Part shown: piece after piece, positions 1 to 12,275 of the stretch | Position numbering within the stretch: the stretch's first letter is position 1 | Layout of the letters: the number at the start of each line of letters is the position of its first letter | Assembly: GCA_026874595.1 (NCBI GenBank) | Contig: CM049315.1 | Span: forward strand, 16,887,664-16,951,663 | Direction: 5' to 3' | Origin: Sipunculus nudus | Taxonomy: Eukaryota > Annelida > Sipuncula > Golfingiida > Sipunculidae | Length of the DNA: 64,000 nucleotides | Position numbers and translations under genes: made by a program | Notes under the pieces: model-generated | Told to the model about the DNA's origin: nothing | What the model saw: only the letters and a program-made list of their open reading frames with translations | The model's database searches: none

Positions 1-899
1 CAGTATGACCTAGCTGATACAGAAGGCCTTTACAAAGCTTTGGCCAAATACAATGTAGACAAAACAGGTGACATTAACTTGGCCTTTGAAAAATGGTTTT
101 TTGAGCTATTGTAAATAAATATATTCCAAATAAAAATATTACAGACAGAGCTAAGGATAGGCCATGATTCAACAGTAATCTTCGACGACTCATAAGGGGT
201 AGAAACAGGTTACATAAATTGGCTAAAAAGACAAATCGTGCGGAGCACTGGGCGAAGTCTAGGAGCACGTAATATTGTAATAATCACGTGCGTCTTGCGA
301 AAAGCGACTACTACAGAAAACTTGATACAAAGATAAATACTCCAGGTGCTTTAATACCTAAAATGTGGTGGCGAATTGTCAAAAATTATTTTAAGCAGGG
401 ATCTGCTCAAAGTACCACCGCTTTTTATCGATGATCGAGTGGTCGCTGATGATTGCGACAAGGCACATTGTTTTAATCAGTTTTTCATTGGTAAGTCAAC
501 CGTTTACACTTACACAGGGTCACTTCCACAACAACGTGTGCACGACGACGAAGTTTTAGAGAGGATTTTAGCACAAGATGTTACTGAAGCATCAGTCAAT
601 CTAGATGTAAACAAAGCATGCGGACCCGATGGTACACCCAACGTATGCTTAAGATGAGCGGCAATTCGATCACTATATATTTAACGTTCATTTTTAATCC
701 GTCACTTACGTGCGAAACATTTCATATTAAATGGAAGCGGGCGAATGTCGTACCATTGCATTAAAAAGGTAGCAAACAGGATATGTGCAATTACAGGCCC
801 GTCTCACAACTTAATTGTTCAGGAAAAATATTTGAAAAGTGTGTATTTAAGTATATCTTTAATATTTTATACAAATCTAATAAATTTACTTAAGTACAA

Positions 900-1640
900 T
901 CGGCGTACATGCCACATGATTCATGTACTAATCAATTTTGTGAAATATATAATACGATCTCCCAAGCTATGAACCTGGGAAAAGACACTATATTTGTTTC
1001 ACTAGATGCCTCAGATGCTTTCGACAGAGTCTGGCATGATGGCCTGCTACATAAATTATATATTATGGGCATACAAGGCTCCTTACTCTGTTGGTTGTCT
1101 GTTTACTTTTCAAACAGAAAGCAAAGGGTGGTTATTAATGGAAACTCTTCATCATATATTTGCATGTACCAGTAGGAGTACCGCAGGGCTCCATTTGGGG
1201 CCTTTACTTCTTTTAGTTTATGTTAACGATATTGCAGATTGTGTTCAAACCAACATCAGGCTATTTGCAGACGATGCTTCATTATACGTTGTAGGAAACA
1301 ATCCAGAGTATATGGTACTTAATTCTGGTTTATTTTGTTTAGGGAAATGAGCTGAGCAATGGTTTGTTAAATTTAACCCAAACAAAACAGAGGCTATTAC
1401 CTTCAGCACAAAGAAAAGTACAAATCGTTCATTATGCATGTATGGTCAATCGGTAAATTATGTATCGGGGCATAAACATTTGGGTTTAATGATAAGTGAA
1501 CAGGGAAACTGGAAAGACCTTATCAACAATATATGCGATAAAGCAGGAAGAATAATAAATGTATTAAGATCATTGATTTATAAACTAAACAGAACTGCAT
1601 TGGTGACCTTGTATTAATTTTCATACGGCCTGTACTTGAA
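900..1640 (+). pseudogene. Reverse transcriptase domain remnant of LINE copy 1
   Basis: Motif A (LDASDAFDRVWHDGLL) begins at about 1,002 in the frame starting at 909. A frameshift separates it from VPQGSIWGP at about 1,172 and from the catalytic FADD box (LFADDASLY) at about 1,261, both in the frame that contains 1,006-1,350. A stop at 1,348 and a further frame change follow. The order A, PQG, FADD is the normal palm-domain order of LINE reverse transcriptases. It cannot make a working enzyme in this state. Confidence 0.85.
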
Positions 1641-2149
1641 ATCTTGGATGGGTGTACACATTTGGAAGATGAACAACTTAAACGTCTTCAGTTGTCGGCG
1701 GCAAGGATAGTGACTGGGGCCACCAGGGACACCAGCCATGAGTTGATATATAGAGCTACTGGTTGGCAACCATTAGCTAGGAGACGAAGGATTAAAAAAT
1801 TAATATTACTGTATAAGATGATCAATGGCTTGGTGCCACCTTACTTGAGTCAGTTAATTCCTGAGAAAGTGGAATATTCAAACAGATATGACTTACATAA
1901 CAAAAACAACTTGCGTCCGCCTGCATTCCGCACTTCTTTGAAAAAGAATTCATTTTAAATATCTTTATCAGTTTATGGAACACATTAGATCAATCAACGA
2001 GAGAATGTCCGTCAATTGCTAGTTTTCGGAGAAAAATAGAAGGAAATTTATCAAAGCCACCCTTATATTTTAGCCAGTGCAGTGGGAGTCGAGCAGCACA
2101 AATCTTCCATACACGCATGCGGCTCAGTTGAAGCTGTTTAAAATATCAT

Positions 2150-2380
2150 TTGTTCATTTACCACTGTGAGAGTAATCCCTATTGTTCATGTGGCCGTGTT
2201 GTAGAAACACCAGAACATTTTCTTATTTGTTGTCCACTCTATGCTAATTGCAAGGATGACATCTTGACAAAGATACAGATTGAACATAGAAATGTAAATA
2301 CTATGTTAAACGGTAATGTGAACTTGTCTTATGAAGAAAACTGTAATTTTTTTCAACTTGTTCAAGAATTCATTGATTAG
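2150..2380 (+). pseudogene. C-terminal Cys/His tail of LINE copy 1
   Basis: The frame encodes a zinc-knuckle-like pattern (NPYCSCGRVVETPEHFLICC) followed by a charged helix. CxC, then H and CC spacing of this sort is typical of the C-terminal end of jockey/CR1-type ORF2 proteins, where it sits after the reverse transcriptase. It ends in TAG at 2,378 and marks the 3' part of the element. Confidence 0.65.
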
Positions 2381-2520
2381 TCAGGACGATTGATGAGGGG
2401 ATAGTAATTATATATTGTTTCTGATAAGATACAATTGAATATCTCTGTCAGAGAGTTTGTATCTCTGTCACATATTGTGCAATGTGAACATCACGTGTAG
2501 TTATCTGTTAAATAAATCAT

Positions 2521-3490
2521 ACTGACAATATTATCGTACTGTAAAAGTTACACAAGTAACATTTCAGATCTGACTAGTTCGTGCTTATATTGAAACAGTT
2601 GTCTTCATCTTCATTTTCATTCACGTTTTCTTTATATTTACAACTTGATGTTATATTTTGTATAGTTGTGTACATTTCATTTGAGGAGAAGAATTATATA
2701 GGGTTCAACCCTGTTTTCTTATCTCGTTGCATGTTTGCAATAAAAATATTGTTTACACCAAGAAAGTCCGTGAATCGACAGAGGGCACTCAGATTTATTG
2801 TTTCAGGTGGTTTTGACGTGATCGACTTTCGCACACTCAGGTGAAGAAACTTTTAATTGTGGCAAGTGATTTCTGTGCAGTGTAATGAGTGACCGTTTCT
2901 GGCCAGGTGTTTATGCAAGGCGTTTGAGGCAAAGGGTTTAAATGAAATAAATTCATTTCTGTTATATTACATGTTTATGTAATACATAAACCCGCATATT
3001 CTACAATCTATAATATGACAAAAAAGATTAAGCCATTCTGAATTTCAAACTTTTATATAAGGGGTATTATGCCTAGTACTGTGTACTTGTCAAAAATTCT
3101 TGACAAATATTTTGTTGATGTATGTTGTATTGTATGATGAATGATATATGGAGCACTGATAACCCGTACTTTCTCAACTCCATACTTTTCAACTATGAGG
3201 GCTATGGCGTTTCTGATAAATCGTTAGACCCATACATATGCGTCTCACCGGTTTTGCAAAGAAGGGGTTGGCATCCTGTGGAAGCGTGAACTTAGTAAAT
3301 TAATCAGTCGTATTAATGACATAAATGACGACCGTATGCTTGGGGTATTCCTGCGGCTTCTGGAGTCACTTCCCTTTATCCTATTGAATATGTATATGCC
3401 CTGTTCTAATAATTCATACCAATTATACATTTAATATAGTGAGAAACTTAATAGCATTGAGCATGAATATGGTACGGATATAATTTTGTA
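2521..3490. other. Intergenic stretch between two LINE remnants
   Basis: No recognisable coding, RNA or repeat structure was seen. Short open frames (for example 2,581-2,844 +) show no familiar motif. The stretch at 3,240-3,430 may be a further fragment of the second retrotransposon's endonuclease region, but this is not firm. Confidence 0.4.
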
Positions 3491-3493
3491 ATA

Positions 3494-6130
3494 ATGGATG
3501 AACTCAATTGTGAGCTAAGCGGTTCGAGTTGTAGTTGCGCATTACAGTTGAGGGTGGGGGGGGGGGGGGGGAGGGGCTTAATGCAGAAGTTATTGCTCGA
3601 TAATGATCTAATATCTCTTTGTCAACAGTCAACTCGCACAGGGCCTGCTTACACATTCGACCTTCTGATGACGGTTCCGATAGATCAATGATTGATCATA
3701 TTTTGATATCCATTGATCATCATGAAAGAGCCGATTGTGAGATTTAAGTTGATTTCCATCTTAATACATCTGACCATTTACTTGTCTTAACCAACATTAT
3801 GAACCTGAAGTAGCGTTTGCTTTCCTCACAGAACGTCATGTACTGAATCTGGAATAAAATAAAAGAAAATCGTATCGATGTTCTGTATAGGGATAAATTA
3901 TACGGTGCTTTTAATTTGATCTGTGTTCCAAGAGAACAGGAGGCTGAGCCAGAGAAATTGCCACGATACTATGATGACATTATAACGTCACTACACACAG
4001 CTGGCGATATTGCCATTCTCCCAAACAAACGTAGGCCGTATCTTAAGCCTAAATGGACATCGCATTTAAAGCACCTTCATTACAAAATGAAACTTGCACA
4101 AGCGCATTGCCTCAATGTAGACAGACCACGTAGCGTATCTTTCATATTCTTATTATAAGGAGTGTTAGCGAGATTTTCGTTCACAGCTGAGGAAAATTTA
4201 TGAAGAACATGAACGGGCCCTTTTTTGAAAAAGTTGATAATTTTTCTGAGATAGATGTGAACAAATTTTGGTACTCTATACGGAAACGGAATAGAAAAAC
4301 ACATAAATCTAACAGTGGCATACGATTTGAGTCAAAAACGGAGAGAGGCCCCTTTTAAATGTGTGAAGGGTGGGCCGAACACTTACAGTAGCTATACTCA
4401 GAGTACTGAATTATTAAAGGCTATTAGGGGCCTAAAAAACAGAAAGGCTGGTTGGTTCGATGGTATATAGTGAATGAGCACATTGTGTACGGGGGCAGAT
4501 CGCTTCAGAATCATCTTGTTAATTTATTTAACTTTATCTTGCGTTTAGAAATGGTACCAGCTGCTATGAAATATGGTCTTATCATAACTATTTTCAAGAA
4601 CCCTCACGAAAGTTATTCTGTTCCTAATAACTATAGGGGAATTGCCTTGTTGCGCTGTATTTATAAATTGACGGAGCTGGTTTTTCGGCACCGTATTGAT
4701 AGTTTTATTTCTGCGCAAGTATTACGCTTTCCGGATGATATGCAGTGTGCCTTTAGGCAAGGTATGGGAGCTATAAACGCCTCATATCATCTCCAAGAAT
4801 GTGTAGCCCACTGTGTCGAAGTCAATCGAAGATCTATGCCTGCCTGCTCGACAGCAGCAAGGCTTTCGAAAGTGTGGCATACAGGACTATTCGTGAAACT
4901 TTTGGACTTTAGTATCAACGGGAAAACGTGGTGCCTAGTTTTACCCCGTAGGGGGTATTTTATCCCCATGGTTATATAATCTTTTTATTAATGACTTGCT
5001 AATTCAGTGACGAAATAGCAGGTACGGGCAACAATTGAGAACATTTATATTGGTTCACCGACACAAGCAGATGACGTCGCGCTTCTAGCCCTGTCTCCTG
5101 GGGCACTTCAAGAAATGATTAACATCTGTTATGAATATTCTCGTAAGTGGAGATTTATCTTTAATACAGATAAAACCGTTGTGGTTGTTTTCGGTGAAAC
5201 GGTACAAGCGATAAATTCAAATGAACACAGACGAAATTCGAAATAAGGGGGAATTTCACTTTAACAAACTAGAACTGCAAAACACTAAGGTATAATACTA
5301 TAATACTATAGCTTTGCTGCCAGGGACTTTATAGCGTATTCCTGTAGGAATTGCAGGGGCATGTTTCTATCCCTTCTAAGTGGAAGTCCTTCCCCTTTGG
5401 GTTTAATCCCCTAACCAGCGTTAAGATGTACAAGACGTGTGTTTTACCAATGGCTTTGTACGGCTTCGAACTATGTGGTCGCTAAGCAATATAAGGACAT
5501 GTTTAATTAAGTACGCATGCACAGGTTCTGTGCTGATTTGATACAAGGACTGCAAGCTCGTGTACACTCTGTAGTATGCTTAAGTATGCTCGGGTTACCA
5601 TCTATTAGAGCTTTTATTGACAGACAAAATTAATTTTTATTTTCAGACTTTGCTCGAGTAATTCAGGTACAACTTCATCTAGAATATTCAGGTACAGAAA
5701 ATTGTCTGACTGTGCACGTCTTCAATTCTGTTCACAATAATTACATGATTCCCTGATTACTGTGGTATAATGCTTGAGACATACATAGCTCACTGTCACG
5801 TTTCGCTCTTATGATCAAACTCGTTGCATGTTGTAATTTGCTGGTTGATTCTGATGTATTTAATTTATGCCCCTTTTGCGGAGGGAGCTACAACAATGCA
5901 ACCTTCCATGGCATGATAGTATGTGAAACCACCGCGGGTTATATGGAGAAACTTCGGTGTTTCATAAATGATTATTTAAATATATTTGCAGCTGGATACC
6001 TTACAGCTTAAGCGAGGATGAGTTATTTTTTATCTTATTTGGTAAAGCTTTTCCTTTGATAGAGGACACCGAGCACCTTTTATTTATATATAAAACATCA
6101 CTGTTTCTAAAAGATGTATTCCTAGTAATA
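3494..6130 (+). mobile_element. Degenerate non-LTR retrotransposon (copy 2, a different family)
   Basis: A second broken ORF2 follows copy 1 in the same orientation. From 3,590 to 3,780 the frames resemble the end of an apurinic-type endonuclease (DNDLISLCQQSTRTGPAYTF, then an S-x-IDHI-like stretch around 3,686-3,712 and SDH around 3,768). The linker lies at 3,916-4,350. Reverse transcriptase lies at 4,452-5,210, and a Cys-rich tail at 5,811-6,011 (LCPFCGGSYNNATFHGMIVC). Frame breaks and stops are frequent. A 14-base G run interrupts the 5' part at about 3,557. The two copies share architecture but differ clearly in encoded sequence, so they are separate families rather than a duplication. 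Confidence 0.75.
4452..5215 (+). pseudogene. Reverse transcriptase domain remnant of LINE copy 2
   Basis: The frame at 4,452-4,979 carries the N-terminal RT boxes (for example NNYRGIALLRCIYKLTELVF at about 4,627 and a CAFRQGMGAINA box at about 4,748), followed by a corrupted motif A (SKAFESVWHTGLF-like after a one-base shift near 4,850). A QADDVALLALS box at about 5,068 is the catalytic motif C in another frame, followed by a SRKWRFIFNTDKT helix. The aspartate pair survives but the reading frame does not. Confidence 0.8.
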
Positions 6131-6686
6131 TGTGAACTATGACCTACTGACACTGACGTTTCTAATCTCTAGTTTAGAACATCCTTCAGGGCACTCACCT
6201 TCCTGTAAACAGGACGGTAAATGATGTGCTTTCATGAAATTACATTATTTTCATGTACTTCTTCTCACCAACTTTGTTTCAGCACTCCAATCCATTGTGG
6301 ATGTATTTTTGTTGTAATACCTTTGTATCTCTTCGATCTCGGAGGAATAAAATGATTAGCGTTATTGACGTAATAAGCACCCCTTCCGTAATAAGAGGAA
6401 GGAAATCACATTAAGAAAACTAAGGGATGAGCCATCCTTTAACCTCATTTTTCTCCCTAGCCAATATAAAGTGGGGCAACGTGATGCTTCATTTCTCCCC
6501 ACCAAGCTTTAAGTTATACCGCCATTTTTTTTTTATTCTGTTTAATCCGTCACGCTTTATCACTTAATATAATAATGATATTAGTTACACTCAACAGAAT
6601 CAGTGGTCAAGTATGTCATAGATTAAATCGTTGTCTGTGTCCATGAAGGCCGATCTGATCTGAAGGCCATGCTGATCGGGTGACCT
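6131..6686. other. Intergenic, nothing recognised
   Basis: AT-rich DNA with a T run at about 6,526. No coding potential or clear repeats were seen. Confidence 0.4.
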
Positions 6687-7215
6687 GAATTCTGGTACGT
6701 ATGTGGATGTTTCAGGCAATGAAATACTAGTATTTTTACTTGGTGATTGTTATTTCTAATAATTTATATGTTTTCTTTGAAATGATATTAACAAAACTAT
6801 AACGACGTATTTTGTCTATATGCGGGTTTGAAACCGCCACCGCTCTGTTGTATAAAAGGACCGTCCCCTAACGATGATAATCCCCGTTGAATTCAGGTAC
6901 GTATGTGGATGTATCATTCAATAAAATATATTTACTTGGTGTTTGTTATTTCTCATAATTCATATATTTACTTTGTGAAATAATATTAATAAAACAATAG
7001 AGACGTATTTTGTCCATATGCCGGTTGAATTACTGACCGACACGGCAGTGTCGTGCAAGGTCTGTCCCCTGACGATGATTATCCTCCTGGAATTCAGGTA
7101 CGTATACATGTGGATGTATCATTCAATAAAATATATTTATTTGGTTTTTGTAATTTCTCATTATTAATATGTCATCTCTTAAATAAAAGTAATAAAACAA
7201 CGAAGACATCTTTCA
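6687..7215. repeat. About 200-bp tandem repeat, 2.6 copies
   Basis: Each copy begins with GAATTC(A/T)GGTACGTATGTGGATGT-like sequence (about 6,687, 6,889 and 7,090), continues through an AT-rich part with TACTTGGTGTTTGTTATTTC, and ends with a GTCCCCTRACGATGAT box. Spacing is near 200 bp. The third copy stops early. Copies have diverged by substitutions and small indels. The origin is unknown; it may be part of a transposon. Confidence 0.7.
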
Positions 7216-9900
7216 AACTCTTTGCCGCGTTTGTCAATGTACGTGTGAAACCTACTGAGTTGCCCCAATTGACCATTTGCAAATCATGAGTTATCAATGG
7301 GTTGCTCGGTCAGATGAACTTTGTACATTATCGTTACTGCTTAATGTGACAGCTGTCTAATACACTGGTATATATGACATAAAAATGCAAGTTATCCCGC
7401 CTGCACAGACTGCTATCGCTGCACGAAGCACTAACTGGGAATTCTAACACGTGTGTATCGTACGTCCGCGCTTTATGCGATTGATTCATTTACAGATAAT
7501 TTTATTTATGTATCGCCTTTCGGGTTTTTTCACTGTCTTTCAAAACGATTAGAAACAAAGTCCCTTCCTCGTTTCGGGAGCGGTAAACGTCAACTTGATT
7601 TAATTATAACAACAGGCGTGAAACCTGTCGAATCGACCACAGAAATGACCTGCGGCTTTGGTTTTCGCAGCAATGCAGACGTTATTTCCGAAACAAGACG
7701 AAGTCAAGGGTCAGAGGTGAATCGGGCCACTCAAAAGCAACATGCACGGCAATGGATTTCGATACGACTCTTGTGTATTCAGTTTTAACTGGAACCTGAA
7801 TTTGAAATGAAAAAAAAAAACAATATGAAGCAAAGGATCCAGACACGATATATTTTTTTCTACAAGGAAACTCAAATCGTATGGGGACCATTGCATAGCG
7901 TCAGACATTGGCGTGTGCATGTCGGCATTAATGTTAATTGTCATAAAATGATGTCCATGCTGGTGGTTAGATTAATATAATACGCTGGAGTCTGACGGCC
8001 TGAAGTTCAGATTTTTTTTTTAACATTTGCTTTCAATATCATGCACAATGAAGGACAAAAGGGCAAATTATTGGCGATGCCATTCCATGTCACACATCGG
8101 CTCAGTTGTCAAAGGTATTTGCGCAAGGTAACTGATATAATCGGAGTTCCTACGTCCAATATCATGTTATTTCATCTTTCGAATAAATACTATTTTATTT
8201 ATTGTTATATGAACATTTTATTTATTCTACTACCTTATTAGGCGGTGACTTTATTAGAGAGTTCATTTATTACCATGCAAAGTTTTCCTCTTCACCTGAA
8301 AAGGAAATGTCGAACTGCAGTCATTCATACAATTCTTGCACTCGCATATAACACAAAAAAAGTCGTCTGCCAATCGGAATCACTTGGATCAGTTATTATT
8401 TTTTTTAAATTTCATACGACCATCGCTAAAGATCAATGGTTTTACTGATGTGCCCTGAATGTGCTGTGAAGTCAAACACGTGTGCACAAAGCTGCAGTGT
8501 TAGACGATCGAAACGCACTTTGGAAGTTGGCAGATATGGGGTTGGGGGTTGAGGGGAGGGGTATAAAAATACATGGGAGATCAATTTTGAGAGCGCCCGG
8601 GGCGCTTATTACGTCTAACACGGTATATGTATATAGATTTCAGCTAAAAACTCATGCATGCATCGTGGTTCGAACGTTTAGGTATCAAGTAAATTCTGCC
8701 ATGTCCGTCCAGCAAAACAGTTATCCTAAATTGTATTGTTAATTAGGAGATGATACGTTGAAGGACTGCGTCGGTAGAAAATATTCCACTGGCGCCATCC
8801 TTGCGTCGATCATGACGCCGTCTATAGAGATACAGAGGTAGCCTACATCACCGCTTATCAGTTATCACTGCACTCGTTTACTCGCACTAACTCGACCACC
8901 GTCGGGCCACGCCAAGTCGTGGGATGCGGGATGGGATGAATAACTCAGGGAAAGATAACGAAATCTGGATTACTTGAATTTTTCAAACGTTGTTTTCTAG
9001 CTGCATGATTAGCTGCAAAAGCAGTCACTGATTGAAGTATGATTCCCTTATTTTTACAATAAGAACTACATTGCTCCTGCTTGGAGCTGCAGACCTCCTT
9101 GACCTGAGCGATCTTACGCTGTCTATCCTTTCTACAGCTTTAGCTTCAGTTGTACTCACTAAGCCCAGCTGTAAATTGTACATATGCATGGACTAAGAGA
9201 GCGGGTATCAGTAATCTAAGCCCTCACTCATTATTATTATACTTATTATTATTATTATACCATATTTGTATAGGCCTAGCACTTTTTTCATCAAATAAGT
9301 GCTTTAAAATCTACATGTCAGATAAAATGATAAACATAAAACATATATGACTGATTTTCAAAATACAAATTACACAATGGCTCAATCTTATGCAGTATAA
9401 ACTAATAAAACATTAAAATAACTAAAAAAACTTTGGAGTAGACAAGGGTAATAATTTAACTTAGAAGTAAGACTGGTAGAGGTTAAAAAGTTAAAAATCG
9501 TTAAAAAATATATAGATTCACATGTGTATAGATATGAACCATTGCAGATACTGTGTAGATAATGTGTAAAGTGGAGCTTACAAAAATAAGTTTAAGTAGC
9601 TTCTTGAAGCTCGAAAGATTTTGTTTTCCTCCATGGTTTTCAGGTAAATTATTAGTCCTTATTAAAGTGTTTAATTGTTTAATTTGTTTTTCTTGTGGTT
9701 TCAAATGGAAAGCATATCCGATCCCGTGGGATGGGTGCACTTAAAGCTGGGATGCCATACTAATCCATATAGCGTAGGTTTAAGTTTTTAATTTCAGTCT
9801 GGCATAGGCGGCTGGCCTCTGCACGTTTCATATATAATACAAGTATGAGTGAAAGCTTCGTGTAAGTTAGTACTGGACGCGAGAACCAGTCTACCTAACG
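7216..9900. other. Intergenic, nothing firm recognised
   Basis: Several open frames of 60-110 codons occur here, but none shows a known motif, splice context or codon pattern that would support a gene. A G-rich patch lies at about 8,540-8,562. ATT-rich sequence lies at 9,230-9,260. The missing 5' exons of COMMD6, if they exist, could lie here, but I could not identify them. Confidence 0.35.
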
Positions 9901-9906
9901 TTTAGG

Positions 9907-9920
9907 TCGCCATCTAGTGG
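9907..9920 (-). promoter_or_regulatory. CTCF-like motif
   Basis: On the - strand this reads CCACTAGATGGCGA, matching the well-known CTCF core CCASYAGRKGGCRS at 13 of 14 positions. Binding is not shown. A related site lies at 59,222 on the + strand. Confidence 0.35.
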
Positions 9921-10670
9921 CAACACAGCGAGGTGGACAGTAGGTAGTATTTATCATTTTCAGTTTAAAGCCATTTATCTTCTTTTAATGTGGTATCTGC
10001 GCTTTGAAACAAATCCAGTTGTATTAAAATATATTTAAGTTTAAAATATATTAAAGCTTCGCTTTCTTCATATCCAGAAGGTCTTGATATACTTATGTTC
10101 AATATGTAAACAAATTCAAAGTCTATATATACTTCTATTATCGCCCGTATATGTTCAGGTGGGCGTGACTGCATGGTGACCGCGGGGGTATTAAATTACC
10201 GATAATCATGAGATAAATGTTTTACTAATAGCGATGATGAATTTTGACAGTTTAAACTCAGGGTTTTATGTGTATTTGAATAGTATTTAATCTGTTATTA
10301 TCTTATGTTCAAGGCACTGTGCCAAAGCAGAGTTCATCTTTCGTTTAAATAATTTTACTACTTTGCCAAAAAAAAAAAAAAAATTGGCGTTACTATAGGC
10401 CATTTCACTACCTGCAGTCCACCTGTTTTTTGTGGATGATTTTCTTAAAAATTTATATTTTTTCAATATTTTCCAAGAAAACAATATATGGAAGAGACAT
10501 CCTAATATGGCAGTTGAGAATTTTACAATAAATCCCCGTTTATGTTTCACAACATTTTAAGTCGACTCTTTATTATAATCTGGCAGATATGGTGTGTCCC
10601 TCCATAAGTAGCCATCTTTATTTTAGCTGGTTACATTTTTTGGAGTGTTTACATGAGATCATCCAATCAG
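9921..10670. other. Intergenic AT-rich DNA
   Basis: No gene or repeat was recognised apart from an A run at about 10,369-10,383. Confidence 0.35.
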
Positions 10671-10679
10671 CAGCTGTCA

Positions 10680-10895
10680 GTTGAGGCTGTTTTTGGGTAT
10701 AGGTCAATTTCGGCCGCGAAGATATCGGCCGCCGGCCTCAAATCGACCATACCGGCCGCCAGCGCCCAGCGGGTAACCATTTCGGCCGCAACCCCGACCA
10801 TGCCACAGCTGGGCCCTGACTTTGGCCAGTAAACCATATCAGCCGTGACTTGGGCGGCAGGGCACCATTTCGGTCGCAGGGCTACCTCATTACTA
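10680..10895 (-). repeat. Left arm of a GC-rich inverted repeat
   Basis: This arm is GC-rich in an AT-rich setting and is the imperfect reverse complement of 12,062-12,275. Read on the - strand it encodes a stop-free segment with a recurring pattern (WCPAAQVTADMV, VGVAAEMV, LRPAADIF). The opposite arm encodes the matching pattern on the + strand. Together with the ~1.17-kb AT-rich centre this resembles a foldback element. The arms also contain an internal short repeat around GCCGATATGGT. Confidence 0.75.
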
Positions 10896-11645
10896 GCTGC
10901 CATTCTTCTGGGCTACCTAATTTCAACATACACGGCTACATATTAAGTTCTAGCTGATTACACCTTAAATGTAAATTTAATCATTGGAAGAATTCAAGCG
11001 CACACATTTCAGTACACTTATTCACACACACACCTTCAAACAAATACATCTATGCAAGCAACCTCAGACAGAAATAAATAAACAAATAAAACATTACACA
11101 CCTATTTTAATACATATTTTATTACATATATGATAATTAAAGAAATCACATTTGTTATGTTTTTATTTAATTCAAACTTTCTATCCCGAAATATATAAAA
11201 CTTTGTCTTAAAACTATAAATTAAAACTATAAATATCTTGCTAACAAATAAAAAGGAAACTCTAAAAAAAAGAAGACTACTCCTGGACAAATTGAACAAG
11301 CAGGGAAACGCCACAGCAGCAATTATCCCCGAGCAAGTATAAGTAAAGTTAAAATGTATATATATCAAATGGATTCTACAAATAGCACAATGTACTGATT
11401 GACATACTTTTTAACGTACAATATAATCATGATATATATAATAATCAATATATACCATATAAACATAAGGACTGAAGTAAAAAGTGAAAAATTATAATAA
11501 AATATGATCAAACTTATTTAATCGTATATATCAGAGGATATATCAAATATATTTATATACTCATATATCGGTACACACATCATTAGAAATGCAGCAATTA
11601 TATACACAGATACACACACATATAACTATATATAGAGAAAGTATG

Positions 11646-11649
<4 letters not shown>

Positions 11650-11719
<70 letters not shown>
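11650..11719. repeat. (TA)n microsatellite
   Basis: About 35 uninterrupted TA dinucleotides lie in the centre of the inverted-repeat structure, followed by a purine-rich GAGA tract. Confidence 0.95.
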
Positions 11720-11722
<3 letters not shown>

Positions 11723-12061
11723 AGAGAGAAAGAGAAAAAAAGAGAGAGCGAGAGATTAATAATTAATTTTTTATAGTGCCTGTTAATAATACTTGAGACG
11801 ATTTGCTTAAAATACGTCAAGACAATTTAAACCTAGTTTGCTATCCTTTCATATACATTTGTTAACGTAGTTACAGAACCAAGTAATGTTCTATATTATT
11901 CAATGCAAGTACGTGTGTTGTAATTCGAGATTTTTACTTTCGCATGTTTCATATTAATATGACTTATAATTTTTTGAATAAATATATATTTTTATTGAGT
12001 CCACCATAGACTAATTCTGACTGAATGAGCAAGTTCATATTAAGATGTAACCGTGTTTGTG

Positions 12062-12275
12062 GTAATGAGGTAGCCCGGCAGCTGAAATGGTGCCCTGCCG
12101 CCCGTGTTGCAGCCGATATGGTTGACTGGCCAGAGTCAGGGTCCAGCAGTGGCATGGTCAGGGTTGCGGCTGAGATGGTTGCCCGCTGGGCGCTTGCGGC
12201 AGATCTGGTCAATTTGAGGCCGGCGGCCGATATCGTCGGTGGCCAAAATCGACCATATTCTGTTTTTGCATGTGA
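12062..12275 (+). repeat. Right arm of the GC-rich inverted repeat
   Basis: This is the imperfect inverted copy of 10,680-10,895. It reads on the + strand as a stop-free segment with LKWCPAARVAADMV, VRVAAEMVARWALAA and LRPAADIV. Differences between arms are mostly substitutions, with length nearly preserved. It is either the remains of a coding element or a structured foldback arm. No known protein family was recognised. Confidence 0.75.

Larger units (their letters stand above)
1..2520 (+). mobile_element. Degenerate non-LTR retrotransposon, jockey/CR1-like (copy 1)
   Basis: Broken open frames in different + frames line up as one retrotransposon ORF2. From 1 to about 400 the reading frames resemble the linker between endonuclease and reverse transcriptase (frame 1 encodes an ending like FEKWFFELL at 82-111, followed by an Arg/Lys-rich stretch). 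From about 900 to 1,640 comes the reverse transcriptase, and at 2,150-2,380 a Cys/His tail. Stops and frameshifts fall throughout (for example after 111, at 657, and between 1,020 and 1,180), so it is dead. The left end lies outside the window. The right end is approximate; no clear poly(A) tail was seen. Jockey/CR1 placement is by motif style only. Confidence 0.8.
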
